64,000 nucleotides of DNA, taken from NCBI GenBank assembly GCA_977017575.1, contig CDRNVI010000049.1, positions 1-64,000 on the forward strand, read 5' to 3'. Origin of the DNA: Paramoeba atlantica. Taxonomy: Eukaryota > Discosea. Made by a program: the position numbers and the translations under genes. Within the stretch, counting starts at the first letter, position 1; every line of letters begins with the position of its first letter. Positions 49,361 through 59,179 of the stretch are shown one piece after another. Under the pieces are notes generated by a model, which saw only the letters and a list, made by a program, of their open reading frames with translations, was not told where the DNA came from and searched no databases.

Positions 49361-51175
49361 ATGAAAGTACATGAAATTACCAATCGAGTGCAGCTAGCTC
49401 GAAAGAAAATGGACAGTTCAACTGGCTCCGAAAACTTCGCCAACACATTGGAAATGACGAAGCTTAAAACTGCGACACACGACGAAAATATCATGCACCC
49501 GGCAAATCATCATGAAAAAGACGGAGTTGCCAACCTATCCGAATCATACGAACCTAAGGGAAAATATGCCAGAATGAGCTCCAATTCTATCATGACAACT
49601 CAAAAAGTGAATGAATGTGATAATACGCGTGATTGGGAACTGCAAGAAAAAACTTCTCTTTCACTAGCGAAGTCTTCTATCGACGCTTCTTGTCGACGCC
49701 TGGCTCTGGAATATGAGCAATTCTCGTTTGATAGATGTATGACCACGCGCATGTACAGATGGATGCGAAGGGAGTTGAGCAACTCTTGCTGGAGACAGAT
49801 GGAAGTGCATGCCAAGAGCTTGATATCAGATGCTCCTCGTTCTATGTGTTGCGCACCCAGAAAACTTCTAGGTCTTCCTAGGGGAGAATCTCAATTTATT
49901 GTAGGTACCATGAACGGACGTCTTCAGCTATGTGATTCTTCTACACTCGAAGGGGTGCCTTTAACCTACCAAGATAGCGAAATATCATACCACAATAGGC
50001 AGAGTACTTTGCACAATGGCAGGATACTGTGTGTCAACTGGTCTCCACATTGGTACGGGGTAGGTGATACTGAAGAGGGAGATAAGCATAGAGGAATTTT
50101 CACAGCATCAGCTTCAGACGATGGGTCAGCGAACGTTTGGAAAAATCACGAACACCAAGTAGCTACATTGCGCCACCCCACGACAGCAAATTATCAAATG
50201 CGTTTCGTGGGCTTCTCTCCCACGTCATCGCAGCACATCATCACAGCCGCCTCTGAGGGATCATGGGTACTTTGGGATATTGATCGAATAACATGCGAAA
50301 AAGGAGTGGAGGCACAGCGACCTATTTTTTTGCAAAGACACGAGTCGCCGATCACTTGTTCGGATTGGCAATCCGATGGCACGCTTGTATATTGCGGTAA
50401 TCAATCAGGAAATGTTACAATATGGGACATAAGATGTGCCAAGGTAGTTGCATCAATATCTCATTCATCCGAGCGAGTGCTCACTTTGGCTGCTCATCCT
50501 ACTGATGGGGTCTCGCTCGCCGTTGGAGGCGAAGACAATTTGGTATCAGCGTGGGACATAAGACAGCCTAAGCGCTTCTCTTCTCTTCTAGCTGCACATT
50601 CTAAAATGGTAACCAGCGTTCGTTTTGGAATCGCTTCTGAAGTTACCAAGCAAAATGCCTCATGCAATTCCTCTTGCATCTCTTCCTGTAGCTTCGATGG
50701 AACTGTGGTTCTCTGGGATTATTTGCCTAACATTTCACGAGATTATGAACATCATGAAGTCACCAAGGGCTCGAGATGTTCCAACGGCGAGATATTGTCT
50801 GTTTTGAGTGGTCATGACAGTCGCGTGTTTGCTTGTGATTTTGCTTATTTGATGGATTCTTCCGCCCGCACTTCACAGGTAAGATTGATCAGTATAGGAT
50901 CTGATCGCACGTGCCTAAGCTGGGAAACTCCGAGATTGACACGTGATGCCCATCTTACAGACGCTTTGGAAAGTGAACATGGTCCTAGTCTTCAATATTG
51001 CTCAAGGCGTGCATCAAGTACTATAGCATCATCATACAAACAACCCGTGCTCGAAACGTTAACCAGTAATGATTCCAGTTCCGTAGTCACACCCTCAAAA
51101 TTCAAAGAACTTTCTGAATCAGATCTTTTAGAAAACGAGTTAGAGGAGGAAATGAGCAGCCATCACGAGCACTGA
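49361..51175 (+). CDS. WD40-repeat protein, possibly U4/U6 snRNP PRPF4/Prp4-like
   Basis: 604 residues from ATG 49361. The N-terminal 200 residues are polar with a helical stretch (TRMYRWMRRELSNSCWRQME). Then about seven WD40 repeats: GIFTASASDDGSANVWKN, VGFSPTSSQHIITAASEG, CSDWQSDGTLVYCGNQSGNV, LAAHPTDGVSLAVGGEDNLV, SSCSFDGTVVLWDY, and VLSGHDSRVFACDF with LISIGSDRTCLSWE. The C-terminal 70 residues are acidic. The order of repeats and the last repeat resemble PRPF4 of the U4/U6.U5 tri-snRNP, but no splicing-factor motif is visible before the propeller, so only the WD40 class is firm. Confidence 0.7.
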   Translation: MKVHEITNRVQLARKKMDSSTGSENFANTLEMTKLKTATHDENIMHPANHHEKDGVANLSESYEPKGKYARMSSNSIMTTQKVNECDNTRDWELQEKTSLSLAKSSIDASCRRLALEYEQFSFDRCMTTRMYRWMRRELSNSCWRQMEVHAKSLISDAPRSMCCAPRKLLGLPRGESQFIVGTMNGRLQLCDSSTLEGVPLTYQDSEISYHNRQSTLHNGRILCVNWSPHWYGVGDTEEGDKHRGIFTASASDDGSANVWKNHEHQVATLRHPTTANYQMRFVGFSPTSSQHIITAASEGSWVLWDIDRITCEKGVEAQRPIFLQRHESPITCSDWQSDGTLVYCGNQSGNVTIWDIRCAKVVASISHSSERVLTLAAHPTDGVSLAVGGEDNLVSAWDIRQPKRFSSLLAAHSKMVTSVRFGIASEVTKQNASCNSSCISSCSFDGTVVLWDYLPNISRDYEHHEVTKGSRCSNGEILSVLSGHDSRVFACDFAYLMDSSARTSQVRLISIGSDRTCLSWETPRLTRDAHLTDALESEHGPSLQYCSRRASSTIASSYKQPVLETLTSNDSSSVVTPSKFKELSESDLLENELEEEMSSHHEH

Positions 51176-51375
51176 GCGAGAAAACAAAAAGATGTAGAGT
51201 TTTTCGAGATTTTGGTCGTAACTTATTTTTGTAGCTAGCTCTTTTATAGCTTTTACAGTGGCAGGCTCTTTTGTAGCATTTACAGGTGCAGGCTCTTACA
51301 CCTTTTGTAGATGCTAGAAGGATTTTTGACGTACAGGGGGGTTAGCTAAATCTGCAAATTCTAACTTTTTGTCTC

Positions 51376-51450
51376 GGTCAAATTTTGATTTTGGAAACTC
51401 GGCCAATTTTGGATTTTTATCGCGCTTTTGAGAGCTCTCGCATAGCCTTT
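51376..51450 (+). repeat. Dispersed repeat with GAGAGCTCTCGCATAG core, copy 3
   Basis: GGTCAAATTTTGATTTTGG, then GGCCAATTTTGGATTTTTA, then CGCTTTTGAGAGCTCTCGCA; the most diverged of three copies. Preceded by two GGCTCTTTTGTAG/GGCTCTTACACC words at 51264-51310. Confidence 0.5.
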
Positions 51451-51785
51451 TAGTGTACTAAGCTTCTATTCGCGTTCATTTAAGTCCTGTAAAACGCACG
51501 TGAAGAAAAATGTCAAGAGTCTTCAAAAAGAACAGATCATAGTACACGCACAGTACAAGAATGAAGATTTCAGTTAAATAACGAGAAAAATGTTTCATAG
51601 ACTTTCCTTTCGCATTGTACTCGGAAGCATAGAGAATGCGTATTTTGCTTTAATTTTACCACAAACACAATGTCCTGTTGTCATAAGTTTCGATTCTATG
51701 AGTTTCAATTATGGATGCGCTTATAAGACGAAATTCGAGTTTCAACATCTCTCCGCAGCAATAGACAACCCTACGAAAAGTTTTC

Positions 51786-54200
51786 ATGCTTAGGCGTATA
51801 TCCTGTCTGTGTATTATTCCTGCGTCGCAGCTAAATCCACTCTCACCTCTCGTACCATCTTTTTCCCTTGTGGGTGCTATGGTACAGGACATACAGGATC
51901 GTACTATAAAAGAAGAGTATACACTGTTTTTTGAGCAATTATCTACAGAGGAGCAGATCAGAATTTTCAAAGAGAATACGCACCGCTATCGTAGTTGGAT
52001 GGAAACCGCTATAGCGCTGCGTGACATCGACGTTGTGTCACGTCTGGTGAAATTTGTTCGCGAAAACAGTTCTGTATTACACTCAAATCCCATGTCCGGT
52101 GGTCTAGTTCCTTATTATTATCATTGCCTGCTTCGAGTTTTTACTCTTCATAGAGATTTTTCTTCCTTGGAACAGCTTTTACAGGTTATGGAGGCTCGAG
52201 CTGCCTCTGATCCTATGAGTTCTCTTATAAATAGCAACACTCTAGCATGGGTAATGTGGGTCGCCCATCGGTGCGATGACTTATTTACACTTGTAAGAGC
52301 ATTTCAATTAACGAGTCACACTCGACATGCTAATTCGCAACGCGTACTCGAAAAGGAAAGTGAAGATTATTTGTTTGCTGATTGCGAAGGAATCGCGTGC
52401 GAAGCTTCTAAAACAGTTGCTCCGACCGTTTCAATGATGCTGTATATTGTATCACAGTGTTCCGCACCAATGGCGGGCTTAATTTCAAAAATAGGACGCA
52501 CAAAGAACTCGAAATTCAGTATGAAATTGATCGAAACGGCTAACTTTTCTTGTTCTTTGCCACCTGAACTAGGTGTCTTGCTGGCGGCAACGCTGAAAAT
52601 GCTTGATATTCGTATGCAATCTATTGACTACATCTCTCTTCTGATGTGTGTTCTGAATAATCATAATAGATTCTCCCGGATCCAAAGGACTATTCTTTAC
52701 CATTGTCATACATCCGATGTGAATAACGATGGATATAGCAGCTTTCAATGTCTGGTGGAGCGCATTAGTGTACCCAAGTCAGTTATTTCTGGGCATCAGC
52801 AACGATGTACTCAACTTGTTGATTCTATAGTACGTACAGTACACGAATGTCTGGTTAAATGCGGTAAAGATATAAGAAAACCAATGCGTTTAGGATTTAC
52901 ACAGTGCCGTCACGTCACCTTAGAAGGATGGGTGAGATCTGTGCTCCACCTAGCATGTGAAGAACTCACTGACCCTTCAGCCATTTTTGATGCACTTCTG
53001 ACTTGGGGAGATGTCCAAAAACGGCGTATATTTGTGTTGGACGTATCGCTGCAACTTATGTCCGCACTTGCGAGGGATACCACAAATGCAAGTCAAAATA
53101 GAAAATCGGAGGATGTCCTTCTTACTTTGAGAAGCAAAATAATAAGAAAATGTAGACCTTCCATACAGGCTCAGGAACTTCATTTTCACCCAATGTTTAC
53201 TTCAGTTGCGTTATTCGCTGACAATTTAATGCATTATTCTTCTGGGTCGCGGTTATGGGCGCAATTTAGTGCTTTGGCAGATGCAGCTTTGTCCCATCCA
53301 AAATATGAGGATGGCACTCGACTATACGTGAAATCTCAGAAATTAATGTTTCTTCAAACTGAGGATCTTAAACAAAACTTGCAACACATATTACACACTG
53401 GAATGAGAATGCGCAGTGATCAAAAAATCTCCTTCAGTGTGATGCGCGAGGCCGTTAGGTGCGCACTAGACGCATGCGCCCGCTGGGTTCCAAAAGACCT
53501 AAAGCTGAATGAACTTTCGATGAAAGCGAGGTACAAGTGGTGGACATTCAATGATTGTAGGGACATGGCCTTATCACTGTACGGCTCTGTTTCTGAGGCC
53601 AATGAAAAAATGAAAACTATATTCCTGAATAACTGTATACCCCCGGCCATGAAGGGCTCTGTTTCTTCAGAAGAAGAATTCTTCTTCGCGAAGAAAGTCG
53701 ATTCATCAGTTCACAAGCCCAGTAAAGTATTACAGCGAAAAACGTCGTGCTGGTTACAGCTCCCCGATACCTACATTCCTGATCACATGACAGATCCCCA
53801 TGTATACAACATGTTTCCGCGTATTAGATTACCCGCAGAATCTACCGCACAAGGCATTCATTCAGCTATTCGTCAGAACAGCATTGATGTTTTCCCACAA
53901 ATATATGAGATGATAAAGAACTGTCACCTAAACCAGAATACTTGGTATTTAAACGACAAGGACACAGTAATACGACTTGTTCGTTGCCTATTACATCGGC
54001 TTGATTTCGACGGTGCGATTGGGGTAATGCGTGCAGCTATTCGACTTCTGGGATATGGGCATAAAATGGACCGCGATATACAGAAAATCTTTTCTGAAAT
54101 ACACGATCCAAGTGGATCAATTTGCTTTAAGCTTGCATCAGGAATAATGGATGGAGAAGTACATCAAACTAAAACTCGTCACTATGCACCAAAAGTTTAG
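51786..54200 (+). CDS. Large helical protein, possible organellar PPR-like
   Basis: 804 residues from ATG 51786. The first 25 residues (MLRRISCLCIIPASQ onward) look like a mitochondrial presequence. The body is almost entirely alpha-helical with repeated 30-40-residue helical pairs (for example YYHCLLRVFTLHRDFSSLEQ and LVRCLLHRLDFDGAIGVMRA), suggesting pentatricopeptide-type repeats that bind organellar RNA. No repeat is canonical, so this is inference from pattern. A good acceptor-like site (TTTCAACATCTCTCCGCAG) ends 24 bases before ATG. It overlaps no other gene; the short TIR family begins 77 bases after its stop. Confidence 0.6.
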   Translation: MLRRISCLCIIPASQLNPLSPLVPSFSLVGAMVQDIQDRTIKEEYTLFFEQLSTEEQIRIFKENTHRYRSWMETAIALRDIDVVSRLVKFVRENSSVLHSNPMSGGLVPYYYHCLLRVFTLHRDFSSLEQLLQVMEARAASDPMSSLINSNTLAWVMWVAHRCDDLFTLVRAFQLTSHTRHANSQRVLEKESEDYLFADCEGIACEASKTVAPTVSMMLYIVSQCSAPMAGLISKIGRTKNSKFSMKLIETANFSCSLPPELGVLLAATLKMLDIRMQSIDYISLLMCVLNNHNRFSRIQRTILYHCHTSDVNNDGYSSFQCLVERISVPKSVISGHQQRCTQLVDSIVRTVHECLVKCGKDIRKPMRLGFTQCRHVTLEGWVRSVLHLACEELTDPSAIFDALLTWGDVQKRRIFVLDVSLQLMSALARDTTNASQNRKSEDVLLTLRSKIIRKCRPSIQAQELHFHPMFTSVALFADNLMHYSSGSRLWAQFSALADAALSHPKYEDGTRLYVKSQKLMFLQTEDLKQNLQHILHTGMRMRSDQKISFSVMREAVRCALDACARWVPKDLKLNELSMKARYKWWTFNDCRDMALSLYGSVSEANEKMKTIFLNNCIPPAMKGSVSSEEEFFFAKKVDSSVHKPSKVLQRKTSCWLQLPDTYIPDHMTDPHVYNMFPRIRLPAESTAQGIHSAIRQNSIDVFPQIYEMIKNCHLNQNTWYLNDKDTVIRLVRCLLHRLDFDGAIGVMRAAIRLLGYGHKMDRDIQKIFSEIHDPSGSICFKLASGIMDGEVHQTKTRHYAPKV

Positions 54201-54276
54201 TGATGATAATTTGCATAAAAAGAAAAAATGGATGTTTCATTCACACCATCAAAGTTGGGATACATTTAGTTTTTCT

Positions 54277-54388
54277 TTTTTATGCTCTTCGTTAAACGCG
54301 GTGGTGGTTTTCAACGCGAAGCGGGGAGCAACCGGGAACACGGTTTAAGTTGAAAACAACCACCGCGTTTAACGAAGAGCACAAAAAA
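54277..54388. repeat. Short TIR element, full copy with altered loop
   Basis: Arms GCTCTTCGTTAAACGCGGTG and complement; outer base pairs read TTTTTATGCTC/GAGCACAAAAA rather than AGGCTC. Confidence 0.85.
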
Positions 54389-54478
54389 CACAATTATACC
54401 TAGGAGGTACAATAGGTGTCCCTAGGTATAATAACCCGGAGTAAAATAATAGTGGTATAAAATAATAGGGTATAATTC

Positions 54479-54588
54479 TTTTTTAGGCTCTTCGTTAAAC
54501 GCGGTGGTTGCTTTCAACTTAGAAGTCACTCATGCTGCGCGCTTCGCGTTGAAAACTACCGCCGCGTTTAACGAAGAGCCTAAAAAAG
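54479..54588. repeat. Short TIR element, full copy
   Basis: Nearly identical to 42382-42492. Two copies lie within 310 bases of each other here. Sequence 54589-55160 holds no supported gene. Confidence 0.85.
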
Positions 54589-55164
54589 AAAATTTAGCCT
54601 GGAAAACGGAAAGATTATAGCCAAAAATAGCCGAATTTCGGGTACAAATGGGGTCATTTTCGCATATGTTTGCTCTCAGAGCACTAAATCCGACATTTGC
54701 GCCTGGGAAATCACTCGCAGGCATGAATGAAAGCCTACCGAACGTATTGGGTAGAGAATGCGACTCCAACCATACCATTCTTTCGACACCAAAATGCCCC
54801 TTTAGGTCCGAAAAATACTTTTTCACCTTTTTTAGTCAAAAATGGGTCATTTTGGGGGGCGCACCACAGTTCGAAGAAGTGATACCTTGCGAAAACAACT
54901 GCGTAGAAAGCTAGTGTAGGTCCCAAACTATCAAAATACAATAGGGGAAACGATTTTGGAAAAATATTTTTTTTGTCATTTTTTTCGCCAACTAGAAATT
55001 TTTTTCAAAAACTTTTTTCGAAAAAATCCGAACTTGGCGGACCCGTCCTGCGGATACGCGGGGGGGTCACCCCCGGGTAGGGGGGTGGAAAATGCGCGCC
55101 AAGACCCCGGCTACCCTTTCTGCGGTTTTTTTTCGAAAACTAATTTTTTCGAAAAAATTTGCTC

Positions 55165-55225
55165 GACCATGCCCCCCCCCCCTGGACCCCCCCCCCTGGA
55201 CCCCCCCATGGACCCCCCATTTTTT
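55165..55225 (+). repeat. Poly-C / CCCCTGGA low-complexity run
   Basis: Runs of 7-11 C separated by TGGA or ATGGA. Confidence 0.8.
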
Positions 55226-55380
55226 TCAAATTTTTTTTTCAGTTTTGGACCACCGGAGCCCCCTTTTATATTTTTTTCTTCTATTATATTACTGTGTTCC
55301 TCTTTATATTTTCACTGTTTTTATTCCCTTTTTTTTCAATAATCGAGTGTAGAGCGGTAGTTTTACAACCACCGCAATAA

Positions 55381-55602
55381 TAGTGAGGTATTTTCGGACT
55401 GTTGTTTCCCGGATTTTTTATGATCCGAGGCCTTTATGACTCAGCGTCTGAGTGACGCTTTCCACTGCGTGGTGCGTAGTGAGGTCCTTCGGACTCTGTT
55501 GTTTCCCGGATTTTATGATCCGAGGCCTTTATGGCTCAGCGTCTGAGTGACGCTTTCCACTACGTGTTGCGTAGTGAGGTATTTTCGGACTGTTGTTTCC
55601 CG
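55381..55602 (+). repeat. 95-bp tandem repeat, about 2.3 copies
   Basis: Unit from TAGTGAGGT through GTTGTTTCCCGGATTTT and CTCAGCGTCTGAGTGACGC to GTGCG. The unit contains the palindrome GCGTCTGAGTGACGC-like and TCCGGA/TCCGAGG words. One more copy, inverted, at 49087-49164. Gap 55603-56064 has no supported gene. Confidence 0.85.
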
Positions 55603-56064
55603 GAAATTCAGGAGTTTACTTTCTTTTGCGGCTCTTTTCTCGCGTTACAGCTTAACTCCTTTTAACTGAACAGCCTTGGCTTTTTCAACTTCAGCGATGC
55701 TGCACCTTTCACGCAATTCATTAATCTTTTTCATGATATCCGCTCGTTCATTTTAACAAGATACGATCTTTTTCTACATCGGTGTGATTTTCTTTTTCAG
55801 AGAGGTACATTGTTTAGCTTTAACCCGACAAAGGTCTCGACTGTCTCTCAACTCGGCCTCAATTTTTCTTCCGTTTCCGTCGGCAAAACGTCATGTGAAG
55901 TCGTGATGTGCTCGACAAGATTCAGTTCCACTCCTGCTGCATGAGAAGTCGTGATATGGTCAATCAGGTTCATTTGCTCTTCTGTCAACAGGAGGAGAAG
56001 CAATCTTTCTTTTTGCATCGCACCGCGACCTGCTGCCGAATGCTGTGGCCAGACCGTGCCCGCC

Positions 56065-56190
56065 ATACAGTATTTAATTCCGGTAATACAGTATTTAATT
56101 CCGGTAATACAGTATTTAATTCCGGTAATACAGTATTTAATTCCGGTAATACAGTATTTAATTCCGGTAATACAGTATTTAACTCCGGTC
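56065..56190 (+). repeat. 21-bp tandem repeat, six copies
   Basis: Six head-to-tail copies of a 21-base unit beginning ATACAGTATTTAATTCCGG, the last slightly diverged. Because 21 is a multiple of 3, all frames through it stay open and produce seven-residue peptide repeats (such as NTVFNSG on the + strand). These frames are not good evidence for a gene. Confidence 0.9.
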
Positions 56191-56471
56191 AGGTGGTACT
56201 GTCTGTTCGTCGGCATAGCGCACCCCACCGTCCGAGCTACCCTATTATTATTATCATTACTCAAAGCCTTTGGAATTCTCAACAACTCAAGTTTAATTCT
56301 CGACAAAAGTCGCTTTCTCCTTTTATTATAATAGACATTATTAATAATTTCTATTATAAAAGGATCCCAATTATTAATATTTATTGGCGTTGTAGTAGTT
56401 TGGAGGAGGTTAGTTTACTTGTCTGGAGGATTGTGTATTTTTTTCCCTATATCGCCTCAACTAGTTTACCC

Positions 56472-56605
56472 ATCTGGAGGCAAAGCCCAACTGTGAGCGA
56501 AGCCCACGTCTAGAGGCAAAAGCCCCCGTTTGCGAGCAACTGTAGGCGTAGCCCTGGGACAGAATTATATTTTTTGGCGACCCGCGCGCTCCAGCGCGAA
56601 CGAAG
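56472..56605 (-). repeat. GCTTCGCTCACAGTTGGGC repeat, inverted copy
   Basis: On the - strand it matches part of the 178-bp unit at 59665 (GACCCGCGCGCT hairpin side, CCCAGGGCTACGC, and GGGCTTTTGCCTC). Followed by a short ORF 56530-56781 without recognisable features. Confidence 0.7.
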
Positions 56606-56869
56606 CGAACGACGAGATGACGCGGGCTCATCGCATGAATTTTTTCGCAGAATTGGCTAACGGTTCCCCCGCTATCAACGATGGATCCCGCGTGAGTCGT
56701 ACCCTAGAAGACATCCGACGTTTTTGCAAGGAGGTTAGAGTTTTCCGCAGCGATGAAGACAGCGATTCGGATTCTGACTAAAAACAAACGTTATCCATGT
56801 TAGTCCGCATGTAATGATTCCTCACAGGATATTACTTTCTCAATTCTGTGTCAGATTCAGGATAAATCA

Positions 56870-57292
56870 TTCAGTATCCTACAGTATCCTACATTCAGTG
56901 TCCTACACTTCACTACATACGTTGACAACGCCTGCGTAGCCAAAACTACGAAATTCAGTGAGCTTCGCAAATTGCTTCCCACTAACGACGCACAGGGGAA
57001 TCCTCCGCGGGGTACGGCTCAGGCCCGCTCACGCGGGCCCTCGCCGTTTCGCGGCCGCGCGCACCCCCGCTCACGCGGGGGCCCCCGCGGGGCCAAAATG
57101 GGTACTAAAATTTGTTATCAAGGTAGTTGGTCTAGATTATCAAGATTATCAAGTAGTTATCAGTTGGGCCTTTCTTCCTCCTCCCTCTAAGGTCCTGCAG
57201 ATTTTTTACGGTCACAGGGTACGTTCGTTGAGTACTCAACGAAAATCCGGATTTTCGTTGAGAAATCAACGAACGTACCCCCAAGCCAAACA
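56870..57292. mobile_element. Left-truncated copy of the palindrome-ended element
   Basis: From TATCCTACA/CTACACTTC (56873) through the GC-rich hairpin block to the right end ACGAACGTACCCCCAAGCC. About 95% similar to 22610-23076 over its length. The left TTCGTTGAGTACTCAACGAA end is absent, so the copy is truncated or was never complete. Confidence 0.85.
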
Positions 57293-57327
57293 TTCTAGCA
57301 AAAAAAAGAAACCACCCACCCAACCAG

Positions 57328-57540
57328 AATCCTGCGGAAGTGGCAGACATAGGTTCTCAGTGCGCGACCCGCGCGCTCCAGCGCGGGTCGCCAAAAAATA
57401 TTATTATGTCCCAGGGCTACGCTCACAGTTGGGCCTTGCTCGCAAACGGGGGCTTTTGCCTCCAGAAGTAGGTTCGCTCACAGTTGGGCCTTGCTTGTGG
57501 ACTTCGGCTTCGCTCACAGTTGGGCTTTGCCTCCAGATGG
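57328..57540 (+). repeat. 178-bp-family repeat, single copy
   Basis: Begins AATCCTGCGGAAGTGGCAG like the array at 59665, with an extra GGCTTCGCTCACAGTTGGGC segment at the end. Adjoins the truncated palindrome-ended element. Confidence 0.8.
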
Positions 57541-57888
57541 GTAAAAGATAAATGGGGGGTAGGTGGTAGTTGTTTTGGGGAATATGAGAGGCCGAACGCA
57601 CGGAGGGGCCGGCCGGGCAAATGAGTCACGTCAAAGTGTGACGCTGAGTTCGTGGGAAGCAATTTGCGAAGCCCTAGGTGATGATCAGTTCTATTGGACG
57701 ACACCGAGACAAACCACAGAAATCCCAGATACGACAAGGTCTAGATATCATAAAGAGAGAAAAAACCGGAGCTGTGGACGCGAAAAAGAATGACAGAGAT
57801 ATAACAATGCGATACGCGACCGATGAGTTGAATCGATGCGTGTGCTGACTCTACCTTCCACCGTCATTCACAGAAAATTAACAAAAAA

Positions 57889-58005
57889 TGTATTATGACA
57901 GATAAGGGTGCTGTATGACAGATAAGGGTGCATTATGACAGATAAGGGTGCATTTATGACAGATAAGGGTGCGAGTTTCTATGACAGATAAGGGCGCGGG
58001 TGCCC
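57889..58005 (+). repeat. Five TATGACAGATAAGGGTGC repeats
   Basis: Five copies spaced 18-26 bases apart, ending in GGGTGCCCCCCTC. Likely the end of a DNA transposon; shares GACAGATAA with 18750-18855. No gene is supported at 58006-58547; several CATGCTGCA-like words repeat at 58321-58425. Confidence 0.75.
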
Positions 58006-58547
58006 CCCTCTACTAACAACTTCTATTGTTTGTCGATATGTACAAATTTCTACGAAAATTATTGGCACAAAAATTATTGATTTCTTAATTAAAAGTTGCA
58101 GAGCTTCGCCAATAATTAAAAACTCAATCCTATCCTCCTAATAGATCGGTTAAAAACCGATTAAAGATACTACTGTTCTAATTTTCGTGAAGCCTTCTTT
58201 CTCTTGGGAGACTCCTTTCTCTTTGTTTCCACGATCTTATCAAACTCCCTATTTCCCTTGCAACTTTTTTCTTTACCGACAGAGAGTGGAGTGCGAGGTA
58301 GGAGACGAGTCGCCCATCGGTCATGCTACAGCACGTATAGCCATGGTTCATGCTGCAACACGGTCAAGCCGTGGGTTCATGCTGTCAGATGGTCTATCGT
58401 GGATCATGATGCATCATGGGGAGGTCCGTTACCGCCGCACTCGCTACAGCATGTAGGGAGAGAGGGGTGCAAGTTCGCATCCCCTATACACGCATACAAC
58501 GTGTCCTCCCGCTGTAGCACGCCCAGTGGTCCTCAAGGGAGGCCACC

Positions 58548-58865
58548 ATGGCGCATAGCTCCCGGGAGAAGAAAGCACGAGAAGGAGAGAGCCGGGGAGG
58601 GAAGAAAGCTCACTCGAAGAGAGCGAGCCGGGGAGGGGTGAAGAGTGCGAAGTGCGTCCCCTACTTCCGCGAGAAAGAGGGACAGTTCCAGCTAGCCGTT
58701 AGCCGGAAACGGGCATTTAAAAGTAAGAATATGCCCGTTTCCGGGAAAAGAAAGGAAGGGCTAGCAAAATGTACCAACAAGGTACAGAAACTGTATCTTT
58801 ATCGTTATTTTAGCCCGACTAACGCGATGTACGGTGGAGAAACGAGGAGTGCCGCAATAAAGTGA
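58548..58865 (+). CDS. Small basic hypothetical ORF
   Basis: 105 codons from ATG 58548 (context ACCATGG). Lys/Arg/Gly-rich with a duplicated RERAGEG/SRGG word at DNA level. Ends just before the LINE 3' end. No family recognised; could be part of a mobile element. Confidence 0.3.
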   Translation: MAHSSREKKAREGESRGGKKAHSKRASRGGVKSAKCVPYFREKEGQFQLAVSRKRAFKSKNMPVSGKRKEGLAKCTNKVQKLYLYRYFSPTNAMYGGETRSAAIK

Positions 58866-59179
58866 CTCGATAGGGTAGTCGTGTCCAAACTCGTCTAGTT
58901 TAGCACAATTACAGCAAAATCTTCATATTGAGCTCAACTTCTGTTTGCCGAAGCATTTTGTTGGATATGGAAAGCGAAGCGGCACCAAAGGTCATGATTG
59001 GATAAACGAGGCAATTAAACAAACGCAGTTTTGTTGATGCACTCAGTGGCGAGTCCCAAATGCCCTTGAGCTTCCGAAATGCGGCCCAGGTGAGCCTTAA
59101 GCGGTCTTTTACTGGCGAAGAAACTCCTGAATCCTGAATGTTTCCCAGATAGCGGTAAGAGTCAACAAGAGGAATTTTT

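Noticed and set aside
49361-51175. Assignment of the WD40 protein as RBBP4/MSI1-type histone chaperone
   Set aside because: The N-terminal helix and acidic loop typical of RBBP4 are not seen; only a generic WD40 call, with weak PRPF4 likeness, is kept.
54956-55380. Pro/Phe-rich ORFs over poly-C and poly-T
   Set aside because: Low-complexity sequence, no start context or family.
56065-56190. CRISPR-like array
   Set aside because: Units are head-to-tail with no spacers; a minisatellite in a eukaryotic genome.
55848-56513. Protein-coding genes over the 21-bp repeat (152 to 201 codons)
   Set aside because: Their length derives from the codon-compatible repeat; flanks lack coding character.
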